A DNA stretch of 64,000 bases from NCBI GenBank assembly GCA_025094145.1, contig JALLLS010000022.1, forward strand, positions 310,001-374,000, written 5' to 3'. Below the pieces are notes generated by a model, which was not told the DNA's origin, did no database searches, and worked only from the letters and a program-made list of their open reading frames with translations. Source of the DNA: Spinellus fusiger (taxonomy: Eukaryota > Mucoromycota > Mucoromycetes > Mucorales > Phycomycetaceae). The translations under genes and the position numbers were made by a program. How positions within the stretch are numbered: position 1 is the first letter of the stretch; the number at the start of each line of letters is the position of its first letter. Below are positions 32,564 to 43,917 of the stretch, piece after piece.

Positions 32564-34770
32564 TGTTTGTTATGAATAACTTACTGACTGTGACTGTGAG
32601 AATACCGCTGGGAGAAGAGTGAGAAGAGAACATAGAAAGGTATATTTGTGTGGTATGTGTAGTATGTGTGGTATTTGTGGCTTGTGTGGTATGTAGAGTA
32701 GCTGTCTTGCTTTTTGTTTCTTTTTCTTTTTCTGCTTTCTAAGAAATGTACAACGGTTTCTTGGTCTTTTATACTTTTTCTTGTGCTGATGGAGTAGGAG
32801 CGGGTGTGCCTGTAGATCAAAAGAAGAGGGCGTCGGAATGAAAACAAGACAGTCTATAGTTGCCTTTTAAGGAATACATCAGGAAAGAAAGAGAATGTTT
32901 GGTGCCATCCAATGACGACATTCTGCTTTCCATCTCAATACTCCGTGGAGAGTGTGGATAAAGGGGAGAAATACTCATCAGCATAAAAATAGACAAAGTG
33001 CGTCGGATCACTTGGCATTGTAGGTGTGACGCTGCCTCGATACGTCATGCACGCGTTCTATTTCTATCTGTCTTTCCAGAGTCCCCTTTTCTGTCCTCCA
33101 AGAAGCACATCTGCAGTCTATTGTTCATTATGACGTGTGGCTGTAAAGGGACATTTTCAGGGACCATTGTATTCTTTTCTCCCAGACATTTACGAGAAAA
33201 GAGTAACTCAATAAAAGACACTAATAGACATGTCCATGCACTGAGAAGAGTAAGCCCGGCTCTCTGTCCTGATGAGGATAGAGCAGTAAGAATGCTCCTC
33301 TTCTGTAAAAGTGGAGAAATAAAAATAGAATCCGACGGCTATTCTATGAAGAGGACAAAAGACGCGTCTTCTCCTCAACGACATCCATAGACAGAGCCCT
33401 CTTATATGAGTGCGATAACAAAGAAGACAAAGAAAGGAATGCGCTTCTGTCTGTAGATAGATCACATGTTCTTTGTTTTTCTTCTATTCTATTACAGTAC
33501 AGTAAGGCTCTTTATGAGTGTAGAATGTTATGCAAAGGCAAAATAACAAATACCCACTCTATCTTATAGGAAATGTGTGAACAGAGCTCCCTCCCCTCTT
33601 CTTTTTTTCTTTTTTTTTTCTTTTTTTGGAATGGGTACATCCATAGGCAACCTCAGCCTACTTAAATACAAAGTCAAATCCATGGTATGTCTGTGCACTA
33701 TTCAAGGTGCGCTGTCTATAGGTAGAGATGTCAATAAACAAAAGAACAAAGGAAAGAGTCTTTTATCTTCTTTTTTATATCTATATCTATAAGAATACAT
33801 CCATGGGAAGAGAGAAACCCCTACATTATCAACACACCAGACAAGTAGAAACACTTGTTGATCTGCAAACAACCTGTAGATTGAGTCCTATGGTGAATTA
33901 CAAAAGGGAGAAATAAGGCTAAACCTCCAAGTTATATATCTCATCAACTCCGTAGTGACAGCCAACAATTCCTCCGCAGAAGGGAGTCAATTGTAAGTGT
34001 TACAGAGATAATAGCGGACTCACAGCAATAGTAGCAGTAATAATATCAGGAATAATAATAGTAACAACAGCACAAAGAATGGCATACTACAGCCATCTTA
34101 AATGGCTCATGATTATGCCATGTGTCATCTTAGGAGTGAGTCATTTGCTTCCAAGGTATGGCATTATTGTACATGACAGGACATGGCATAGGAGAGTACT
34201 CCATTGACTCTATTGGCTGCTGATAGAATGACTGGCTATAGTATGGAAAGATGGATAGAATCTAATAAAGGTAGGAGAGTGGCTGTGGGTAAAAATAAAT
34301 AAAATAAAATAAAGAATCAATAGGCAATCGATAGTCAGCTGATTCTGTGTCTGTGCATCTTTAATACAGTGGATGCATGAATCCAAGGGACTGCAGACTG
34401 GATCCCCTGCAAGGACAAACAAAGAACAACGCAATTGCCCTGTGGTCTCGTTGATAGTATCTACAAAAGAGTATAGAGTCCATCTATCCCATGAATGAGG
34501 ATTTGTAGTACGGGGTTTATGTAATAAAGGGCAAGTTGTATACTATGCTATACTGTACTGTGCCATAGCAAGAGAATCAAAGAAAGAGATCGTAACTAGG
34601 GAGGGGGTAGGGTAGAGTAGAGATGGGTAGGATGTAGACTACAATGGAAAGAGTCAACACTTTCAAGACTCTAGCTGCCCTAGTCACTTCTTGAATACTA
34701 TGGAATAGCAGTGTAAATCTACATTTTATTTATTACATGTATCTTTTAATAAGAGACAAGGTACTTTATT
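32564..34770. other. Long intergenic region
   Basis: 2.2 kb without a recognised gene. It includes a moderately GC-balanced block (33000-33450) whose ORFs have no family likeness, and a T-rich tract at 33597-33628. A 19-base near-repeat (TTTTAATAAGAGACAAGG / TTTTAATAAGAGACAAAG) at about 34745-34787 overlaps the Mam33 stop codon. Confidence 0.5.
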
Positions 34771-35964
34771 TTAATAAGAGACAAAGTCTCTCATTCCCTT
34801 GAGCCATCGCATGTACTCAGCCTGCTCCTTGTATTCAATGTACTCGGGCAAGAAGTTAGCCAAGGCAGTGTTAATGCCACGCTCCTCCAAGTAGCGCAAG
34901 AACAAGGATTGGACGCCCTATACAACTAGATAAGTATCTTCTTCTTCCTCTCCTCTTCTTGACTCTAGAGTCTATTTACGTCATCCAAATCAGGGAACTG
35001 TGGGCCAATGTATTGACCACGTCTCTTCCAGTCAGCATCAGAGGTCTGTTCTGTAGCCAGCTTGCCATCCTTGTAGAACATGATAGTGTCAATGGTAATC
35101 TCGCCATCTTCTACAGTAATATCAATGGTAGTGGCACCCTTGTCGCCCTGAACAAACAACAAGTGCAATGTGAGTCCCTTGTTTTTTCATTGTATTCCAC
35201 CTCTTACCTTTTCAATGGTGACAGAAGCATGGATGGGATAGCTAGAAGGCACTTCCTCGGTCTCTTCCTCAGCACCCTCCATCTCTTCAGGAGAATACAA
35301 CTGGTTTCCATCCTTCTCAATATTGATATCAGAGATCGAAAAGAGAATGCGGATCCTAATCATCCCAATGAATTGTCTATTCTATTAGAATAGTAAAGCC
35401 TTACTTTTCATTGCCAAAAGTACGAGTCAAGACAACCTCATCCAGTCCAGGCTTATCTTCAACCTAATGATGTCCATGTCAACAGACTCAATCAATAACC
35501 CCCTTCCTCTTCTTTCTCTTCTTCCTTGTGCTGTCCTTGTGAACACACTTGCCTCGAACACTTTAGTATCCAGGAACTCCCTAACAAATTCAGACATGGC
35601 AGTATCATCTCTGCTGTCCTCATATTCAACTTCTTCATTCAACTTGTGAACCAGGTCACTATCCACTTTTTAAAACAAAAAACAAAAAACAAAAAACAAA
35701 AAACAAAAAACAAAAAACAAAACACATTTGTTTTCTTTAGTTCAACCAGCAACCAGCAACCAGCAACACGACTCGTTGAATCCCTAGCCTGTGCTTACCA
35801 CTACCACTCTTCATTTGGAACACACTGGCACTAAAGGCACGGGTGGCAGTGACAGAAAGAGGAGTCATAAGACGAGGAGTCACATGGGCAGCCATGGGAG
35901 CTACTGAGCGGAAAACAGGGCGTGTCAGACCACGGAGAGAGGCACGGAGGAGGTGGGAGGCCAT
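34771..35964 (-). CDS. MAM33: Mitochondrial matrix glycoprotein Mam33 / p32 (C1QBP)
   Basis: Acidic doughnut-forming protein of the mitochondrial matrix. Six exons, 35799-35964, 35553-35665, 35405-35463, 35208-35355, 34980-35147 and 34771-34917, sum to 801 bases (266 aa). The first exon is a mitochondrial presequence rich in Arg/Ser/Ala. Family blocks: KPGLDEVVLTRTFGNEKIRI, the acidic segment PEEMEGAEEETEEVPSSYP, TIEKGDKGATTIDITVEDG and YIGPQFPDLDDG. The C-terminus EYIEYKEQAEYMRWLKGMRD is characteristic. The intron between exons 2 and 3 starts with GC (gcaagt, 35552-35547) rather than GT; the nearby GT would shift the frame onto a stop. Confidence 0.94.
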
Positions 35965-36649
35965 TGTGTGAAAGATGTCTGTCAATGTTGACACATTTTG
36001 GAATAATTTTATTCTTCTTGGGATATCGGAGAATGAAACCACAAGGAAGGATGAGGAAGAATAGGTAGGACCTTACAATAAAAGCAGTCTTTGTGACGGG
36101 TTGATAGCACAAGCAGTCGTGGGATGTCTTTTTTCTATTTTTTCTATTATTATTTTTCTATTATTATTTTTTGTAAAGGCATGAAAATGCAAGTCACAGT
36201 GGATCACTATGATCAGAGCAATGAGTTCTGTAAGGAACATAGTGGAGAAGAAACCTATAGATATCTATTCCAGGCAACACATGGTTGGTATCACTGCATA
36301 GATGAATAGACCAAGAATGTCTGTAAATAAAGGAAAACTATCTATGCCTGTGAGACAAGACAGAAAAAGACAAATATCAGTGTATAGAAAGACTTCAGAT
36401 AGAATCTCCCAAGGAGAATATCATCCGCTCCTCAAAAGAAGTAAAGGTAGGACAGATACAAATAGAAATGTTAGATAAGCATGTGTTTTTTTTTCACTCC
36501 AGGCTATTCTTTCTCGCCTTTCTTGGTGGATCAATGTGGATGTGTATCACTTTCTACACCAATACTATGCCTAGAGAGTACACTAGAGTAGAGATAGAAT
36601 GGATGTCTTTTACACCACCCTTAATATTATAAAAGAATAAACAAAGAAT
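35965..36649. other. Intergenic
   Basis: A C/T-rich tract at 36128-36175; a 61-codon ORF (36124-36309) has no family likeness. No gene called. Confidence 0.5.
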
Positions 36650-37906
36650 TTAATGAACAGTAGTAAGAGAGTGAGTCAGCTTGGGTCGAGGAGAAGACAC
36701 CATACTAGGGGATCTTAGCAAGAAGGAAGGGGACGAAAGGCGTTGCGTTGACAAAGGCAATGTCCCAAGCCCCTTTGAAGCCCTTACAGTGTCATTAGGC
36801 TTCCATTGATGAAGCTGGCGTGAGGGCATAGAAGTGCTGGATGTGCTTTTTGAATAGTTCGATAGCTTATGTGGAATGGGCAAGAGTCCAATCATACGAT
36901 GAAGAGTCCAGAGCACCATAGTAAAAGGCAACAAAGTCAAGCTGATAAGAACACCGTAGAACGAGACATGGGGTGTTTCCATACGACCATGGAAAAAGGC
37001 ATCAAACTCACGTAGTTTTGAATTGAGGGATTGGAAGCTACGTTCGTACCATTGGTGCATGGCCACTTCTTTGCTCTCAAATTTATGCATTGAATTAGAC
37101 AGCTGCTGTAGATCAAGACCAATGTCTCTGGTTGTCTTTTATATGCACATGTAGATGAGAAGACGTTGATAAATAAGGAGTGCCTTACCTGTCTCATATG
37201 CTTCTTGGAGACATTCATATGGCGTATTTCTTTGAGCTCCTTCTCGATAAGATTCAGTCGCTTTTCCACTGTGCCTAGTTCACGGCCTGTATCATGGATT
37301 TCTTTCTGAAGATAGATTGTTCTTTCTCGGAGAAGGGTTGTTAGATGCATAAGAGGCTTCACTGAGGCACCAAACACAAACACAGTAATATTGAATGAAT
37401 TGATATAGTGTTGGTGGTGGTTCAAGACATATCGACTGTAGTAAAGAGTGTATCCAGCAATGGCAGGTGAAATCATAACCCAGACAAGTCCTATTAGTTC
37501 ATGAAGACGCAACTCATTCATAATGGCACTCTCTGGATTTCTTTCTTCTTGGGCTGAGCCTTGGAGGGAGTCCGTATGTAGGATTCGACGGGATCTTGCA
37601 CTCTCATAGTATGTCCACGGCACTGATATTGGATCATTAGAGCTATGAAGAGTTCCTCCACTTGCCTGTCATCCATTTATAGACATAGTAAAGCATCAAT
37701 AGTGTTATGACAAAATCGCCCCATATTTCTGATGTTCCTCCAAAGAAAGACCCAAGCGTGGGTAGGATGGCCAAGGCAATAGGCCAAACAACACTGATAG
37801 GTACATTGGGTGGTGGTGTTTTCTGTTTTGTAGTGTGATGGGAGGGTGAGGGCGAAGTGTGAGAACTGTGGTGCAGATATATGTTATTGTTTTCTGATAA
37901 ATGCAT
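36650..37906 (-). CDS. Multi-pass membrane protein with coiled coil, unknown function
   Basis: Not assigned to a named family. Exons 37666-37906, 37189-37622 and 36650-37105 sum to 1,131 bases (376 aa). The first exon has a Pro/His-rich start, then hydrophobic segments VVWPIALAILPTLGSFFGG and FVITLLMLYYVYKW. The second exon begins VPWTYYESARSRRILH, has two more membrane segments (LIGLVWVMISPAIAGYTLYY; INSFNITVFVFGASVK) and a coiled coil (LQKEIHDTGRELGTVEKRL). The third exon ends with one more segment (VSFYGVLISLTLLPFTMVLW) and a Ser/Pro/Lys-rich cytosolic-type tail. Intron 1 is GC-AG (donor gcaagt, 37665-37660). The only alternative GT donor gives a frameshift, so the GC site is well supported. 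Confidence 0.8.
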
Positions 37907-38304
37907 CGTAGTAGCAAAATAGTAGCAAAAGGTAGAGAATAGCCCTAATTTTAATGTTTTTTATGCATTTAGAATATGAGTGACCCCATGGAAAACACAG
38001 CAAGACACTTTTGAGTCTTTTTCACATTTCTCATGGGTATTTCAGTGTGTATTTTAGTTGATAGCTTGGTAGACGCTCTTGGTGAATATTTTAGTGTGCA
38101 GACGGAACAGACTCTTACTCGATGTGTTTAAGATGACCTTATCACCGCTAAACAAGCCTAGTGTAGTCATCATAGCAGATGCATAAAGTGCACGGAGGTA
38201 TCCATTTTTACCCTTTTTTTTTGCTTTTTTTTTGGTGCTTTTCTTTTTTTGTGCTTATTGTGTAAAAGATGAAGAGATTCAAAGACAGTAACAAAGTGCA
38301 CATC
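37907..38304. other. Intergenic between membrane-protein gene and repeat block
   Basis: AT-rich, no gene seen. Confidence 0.5.
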
Positions 38305-38927
38305 TACACACGAGAAGATTCTTCTAGCTTTTAAGCAGTAACACCATCTTCCATTTACATAATGTATCTAGTTTCTTTTTTAGAAAATATAATTTAAAAT
38401 CAAAGTGTAAGGGAACTCAACCATTATTTCTTTTTATAGAGTGCCTCACTATCAAAGTATTTTATTTGCAAACTATAGTGTTAATGATAATATTATAGCT
38501 ACTGCCCAAGTGCATTCCTCATGGCAATAGAATCTATACCCTAAAAGTCTTGTGCTTTATCCTTGGGAGAGAAACAACACTAGAAATTAACCCCTAGACA
38601 GCATTGAAAAAAGAAGACCACTTGGGACTGACTTGAAAGGAATCTTTATTTATTAATAACACTACAATGAGTGTCTTGTGGATTTCAACAAGGTGTTGAT
38701 GAAGGATACATTTGATATTCAGTCAATGCACGGCTACACTGTTCTTTTTATCATTAGATTTGGTTCTTTCTTTTGAACAATAGACCACTGGAGTGAATTC
38801 TATAGGCTATTTAATCAACACTGTCGCCCTTGATATTATTTATCAAAGGAATTCTATATAGTAGAGTGTAAGTAGAACCTTGATATTCATTCATACACTT
38901 ATTCACTCCTTTTCTACTAATTTTTAC
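38305..38927 (+). repeat. Partial copy C of the Fanzor-element end, tandem to copy B
   Basis: Begins TACACACGAGAAGATTCTTC, a mutated form of the element end, and follows copy B's left part for about 600 bases in the same orientation. Shared landmarks: TTTAAAATCAAAG, TGCCTCACTATCAAA, CAATAGAATC.ATACCCTAAAAG and TATCCTTGGGAGA, each also seen in B (39000-39300) and reversed in A (18780-18960). It contains no Fanzor or MITE part. It is the most diverged of the three. Confidence 0.75.
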
Positions 38928-39725
38928 TACGCACCCAAGGATTTTCTGGCCTTTAAGCGATGATATCTCCCTGTTATGTCACAATAAAAAAGTTCCTTTC
39001 TATGGAACTGTATTTAAAATCAAAGGTTTGCAAGTATCTAAATTATTATTTCTTTTTGTAGTATACCTCACTATCAAATTGTATTATCAGTAAAAAAATA
39101 GTGTTGATGAATAGCATTGCTTATTGTAATAGTATAGCTAATAGTACTGTAGCTTATAATATGCTATTACTATAGCCACTTCTGTTCTAGAAATATTCCT
39201 TATAGCAATAGAATCCACACCCTAAAAGCCTTGTAATTTATCCTTGGGAGATAGATAACTATTCTCAGGAGTATACCCTAGACACCCTAGACAGTATAGA
39301 AGAAAGAAAAGACCACCTTGGACTGCCCTGAGAAGAGTCTTAACTTGCCTAATAACAAAAGAGTGTATTAGTAATAATTCAATCAAGAGAGATAGTATGC
39401 TTACCTTGTACTTAATACTTATCATGAGAATAATAAGCCATATATCATCTATTAGTAGAAGAGTCGGTACTATGTCTTGTAGATTGTAATGAGCTTAGGT
39501 CCAGATGATGATGCTGTTTAACTTTTTTTTTACTTAAAGAATAACCTCTAGTAGTGTCTACAGCCTTCTTCTATTGTTCTAATTTGTTAATAATAGCATA
39601 TTATCTCGATCAGCTATGTTTATCTCAACAAATACCTAAGTATCAAGTTGTATAGATAGTGTAAGAAATAACAAGATAATAACAAGACCAAAGAATAAAA
39701 AATATTCTTATTTTGGTGAGGTATA

Positions 39726-40179
39726 CAGTCCTATGCAATAAATGAGTGGACAGCAAATCAATTTTCTATTTTCTATTTTACAACTTATTCAAACAATGAC
39801 TCCAAACAATAGAAATCAGCCAATTCTTAGTCAAGCACATAAAGATAGTCCTATCAAAAGAAGAGAGTATGCTATGTTCATTAAAAGTCAAATCACAGGA
39901 CAATGGAAAAGACATGTTACTTACCAAGAGATTGTTGATTATCTTAATATCCCAAAGAGCACAGTGGGTAAGAATGTCCTATTGTATAAAGACAAATACT
40001 GTTACAAATCACTGAGCAATATCTTTATAATAAAAATGTAGACAATCATTTAATGAACAACTATTCTAAATCCTGTGTTATTCCATGAATATTTTATTAT
40101 GAACATCTTGTACTGATAGATATGCCTTTATTTCTCAAAATAAAAATAAAAAACTCTGTCTACTCATTACTTGGGACTG
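39726..40179. mobile_element. Tc1-derived MITE (copy in element B)
   Basis: 454 bases, TA at 39724-39725 and 40180-40181, ends CAGTCCTATGCAATAAATGA and, reversed, CAGTCCCAAGTAATGAGTAG. It keeps the first part of a Tc1 transposase on the plus strand: MTPNNRNQPILSQAHKD through VTYQEIVDYLNIPKSTVGK (an N-terminal helix-turn-helix), then loses the catalytic part. About 90 codons stay open, more than in copy A. Confidence 0.85.
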
Positions 40180-40356
40180 TATGTGTGCATAGAAAACCCA
40201 TGGGATTCATAGTTTCCATTGATAGATATACAATATTTATGCTTTAGCACAACTTAGTTTTCAAATCACGGATTGAATGAATGGCTATGAAAAACTGTTA
40301 TAAAACAGAAATAACATAAAAAGAAAAGGTCAACTCGTCTCTCTTTTCTTTTCTTC

Positions 40357-40695
40357 ATGGAATCTGCTCTAAAGAGTGTGGCAGTGAAGAACTCAATCAC
40401 TAGTATCGGATGGAAACCGGGTTATCTCTGTCAGGACATACATCTTGAACAGTCAATTATGAAAAGTTTGCAATATACATCGAGGAGAGAGTTAGAATCA
40501 CCCCAGTATTGTATAACTATTATTCAAATGAAGGTACTCCTGCTGTGGAAAAATGGTATACCAATGGTTTACTTCCATTTCGTAGAATGAAGCCTTTGAT
40601 TTTTATTAATCATCAACAATCAGACAAATATCTAGCTAGTAGTGACCAATTCACCAAAACATCAAAAAATAATCCGGTGTAGTTATCACTGCACT
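40357..40695 (+). pseudogene. Fanzor remnant in copy B, internally deleted
   Basis: Nucleotide alignment with 17846-16970 (reverse) is clear from ttcatggaatctgctctaaa to CAATCAGACAAA. It then jumps at the microhomology CTAGCTAG to the 3' end (ACCAAAACATCAAA, tccggtgtag). The deleted part holds the RuvC-II, zinc-ribbon and RuvC-III motifs. The matching reading frame has a stop (TCA to TGA) near 40448, so the 77-codon ORF seen from ATG 40357 is the wrong frame. Confidence 0.75.
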
Positions 40696-40879
40696 AAACT
40701 AAGATACAGATCAGTCTTTTTTTGGAACCATACTACATTTCTACACTATTTTATTTCCTCAAAAATACACCAATACTTTCTGAAAATACCTTTTCTAAAC
40801 ACACCAGCCAATCATAAAAATGGTGTTATTTTATTGTCCGTGTATTTACTTTTATATCACAAAAATCTTTAGGTGTGTA

Positions 40880-41900
40880 CAGTGATGATATAACAAATAC
40901 TCTATGATATAATGATTCTTGTGCTTGCCTTACATCTATGTCTACCTTTTTCTTATCTAGATTTAGATTCTAGATATTTTCTGTCTTTATATTAACAATG
41001 AATTTACGAAAATACACCGTAAATACTGCTATTTACCTTTATTAAAAGCTTAAAGATAACATGTATGTTAAAAGAAGATTGACTGGGTTTTAATAGTAAG
41101 GTAGCTCTGGCTCTGTTTTTTTATAGTCAGCTTAATAATGTTCAATTGCAAAGTCAATATTAATTACTAAAATAGGCATATATGAATTTGAAATGGCATA
41201 TTTAGACGGCGAAAAGGCATTTTTAAATCATATGGCCAATCAGAGAAACTATGTGATTGAGTGGTCCATTTATCTCCTTTTATATCCCAAATATCTTTAA
41301 GTGTATAATTTAAATGTATATGCATACGTCCAGAAAATAATAATAAAATAGTCCAGTGTTTAGTCTCCGGTAGTCCATGAAAAGTTTCCAATCGTTTAGT
41401 TTTATGTTCAAATCATGTATTACCACTGCCTCTTGATTTTTTTTCTTGATTTTCGGGGTTATTATAGAAATAACAAAGTGATAAGTTACTATGACAACAT
41501 TCTTCTGTAAACATCCTTAATATAGATCTATAAACTGATTGGATGAACATTAAAAAAGTAAATAAAAGGTAAATAGATTATTTTTTTAAAAAATAATTGT
41601 AGTGAAAAAGAGACTTCTCACGAGATGTCGGTTATTGAAATGGAATATGCATTGTTTACATTGCCTGTTGACACTAGACTCCACATGATTCTCATATATA
41701 GAAAAAAGATCATAATATCTATTGTCTTTGAAGGGTAAATGTGATTCATTGTAGCAGACAGTAGCATTCAATAACAGTTATTTATCACTAAAGAGTCATT
41801 TATTACTAAAGAGTCAATATTTATTAACTCAATTTATCACAAAGACAAAAGACTATGGATTCTGTTGCTGTAATGAATGAATAGCCACTGCAGAGTAGCC
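40880..41900. other. Gene-free AT-rich stretch with coding-like relic
   Basis: Most of it shows nothing. On the minus strand 41450-41167 reads as a protein-like segment broken once (a stop near 41412): FEHKTKRLETFHGLPETKH, then LLFSGRMHIHLNYTLKDIWD. I do not recognise it. It could be a transposon-gene relic. Confidence 0.4.
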
Positions 41901-41920
41901 TGCATCTTCCCAGTGTAGAG

Positions 41921-42075
41921 TACTATGTTGTTATGTTGTTATGTTGTTATGTTGTTATGTTGTTATGTTGTTGTGTTGTTATGTTGTTATGTTGTTGTGT
42001 TGTTATGCTACTATGCTACTATGCTACTATGCTACTATGCTACTATGCTACTATGCTACTATGCTACTATGCTGT
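41921..42075. repeat. 8-bp minisatellite with two unit types
   Basis: About ten copies of TATGTTGT (some TGTGTTGT) pass directly into about nine copies of TATGCTAC. The unit length is conserved while the second half of the unit changes. All three frames stay open across it, giving spurious ORFs. Confidence 0.95.
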
Positions 42076-42739
42076 TATGTATTTTGCATTTGTGTCTTTT
42101 TCTATTTCTAACTAGTCACATTTTAACTATCAGAAAAGAAACACGGAGAAGACAGAAAGAACCCTATCTTGTTTTCATCAAGGCTGAAATTATTCATGAT
42201 CAGGTATTTTTATATCAACTTCATGTCTTTTGTTTTATTTAGACCACTGACATGGAAACCAGGATTAAATCCTTTTATAGTAAAATAAAAGCCTACAGCA
42301 AGATAATTTACTAACCAAACAGCAATAATAACAAAGTCCTATTCTTCTATCACTGTTATTTTTATTGATATACTTCTTACCTATCCAATCAGTAGAAGAA
42401 ACGGCCCTTTTATCATTGCTGATGCAAACAAGCAGCAAATACCACTGCTGGAATAAATCTCGATGAATTTAAGTTTATAAAATTCACTTTTTACATCTAC
42501 AAACTCTATTGTAAACCCAGCTTTCATCCCCACGAAGGTCTTTTAAAATACAACCAAAAATAAGAACCTTTTAGGCAACTAAATCGACGCTTCGTTCTTT
42601 CACCATTTACTTTTCTTTCTCTTCTTATTGCTACTTCTCCCTTCTTTTTATACTTAACTAGTGTGCTTGAATACACACCTAATCTACACCTAATACACAC
42701 CTAATACACACTTAATACACACCTAATACACAATCAAAG

Positions 42740-43877
42740 ATGGAATTCGATTTGTCCCTCTCAAGAGCATCCTCTCCTCGCCTTATCCCTCACAGCAGTC
42801 CCAGTCTTCATCCACACTCATCCTCATATCTACACAGTGACCCTATGACCAAAGAAACACTATGCAGGTCACCACGCTCACTACAACATATCTTTACAAA
42901 GTCAAGTCTAGAGTCACAAGAAACAGATATCAGCGACTCTTCTGTGGATGTATCTCTTCGTAAACAAGCCTCTACCTCTTCGCTTCGTCCCAATCCTCTC
43001 TATCACACCCACCACTCTGACTTTATAGAGAGTTCCGTTTCTCCTTCTCTCTCCTTTACTTTGTCTGTTCCTCCACCTCCTGATCTTGATATTACCGAGA
43101 ACAACGATCCCTTATCGATGCTACCACTTGAGCCAGAAACACTCTTGTTATTTCGCAAATGGATGATTGGCTTTTGTAGTGTCAACTTTGATCTTGAAAT
43201 CGGGCAAGGTATTTAATTTAGAAATGGACCTTTTTTTCTTTTTTTGTATGAGTTACTCAAGACAGCCACACAACACTACCTATGCACTTTTTTTTTTATA
43301 AAAAAAAAAGCACTCGACTTTGTTTATCCACCCATGGAGCTTTCGCCTGAAGAAGAGAAGAACATGTACGCTTTAATTTGTTATAAACTCTAATCCCATT
43401 TGGTGTTCAATAGTTGCTTTTCAGCTTTCCCGGACTCTAATGTATTCGAGGTGGGAGATCAAGTACATACAATACGTGTACGAGCTAGCAATTCAAGATT
43501 TGCTATGTCGGGTAAGTGCAAGACAGATACGAGGATATAAAACAAAGAGAATCGTTTGCTCATGGGCTTGTATGGTTATTGGTGGCTGTTGTAGGTCCTA
43601 CTGCCAATGCTGGGTTTTTGTACGGCTATGTCTTTTTTCGACAAAAGAAAGATCCTTCTATTCGTCGTGGCTATTTCCAGGTAAGAGGCCATGGAAAAAG
43701 AACTGAAAATAAGACCTATTCTGTTGCACGTACAGAAATCAATTGTTCTTCTCTCACAACATCCTTGGATTGGACTATTTTCTCGTCTAATTGGTATTCT
43801 TGGACCGGCTTTCTTTGATATTGGCAAACCCATGTTGGAGGCTGCGTGTATGACGATGGCTCACTGGTGTGTATATA

Positions 43878-43917
<40 letters not shown>

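Larger units (their letters stand above)
38930..40877. mobile_element. Fanzor-bearing TIR transposon, copy B (deletion derivative)
   Basis: Left end TACGCACCCAAGGATTTTC (38928-), right end AAAAATCTTTAGGTGTGTA (-40879), both bounded by TA. It lies inverted relative to copy A: noncoding left part, MITE (39726-40179), then the Fanzor remnant on the plus strand. It lacks the mariner, reading TTTTATATCACAAAAAT through the site where A has it. It also lacks about 575 bases of the Fanzor gene present in A. Confidence 0.82.

Noticed and set aside
33127..33390. Possible coding block in the 32.6-34.8 kb gap
   Set aside because: More balanced base composition, but its frames show no domain, no bias and no plausible splice extension.
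40357..40590. 77-codon ORF in Fanzor copy B
   Set aside because: It is open but in a different frame from the Fanzor motifs of copy A, so it is not the Fanzor protein.
41925..42242. Cys/Val/Leu repeat ORFs
   Set aside because: Produced by the 8-bp minisatellite, which is open in all three frames.
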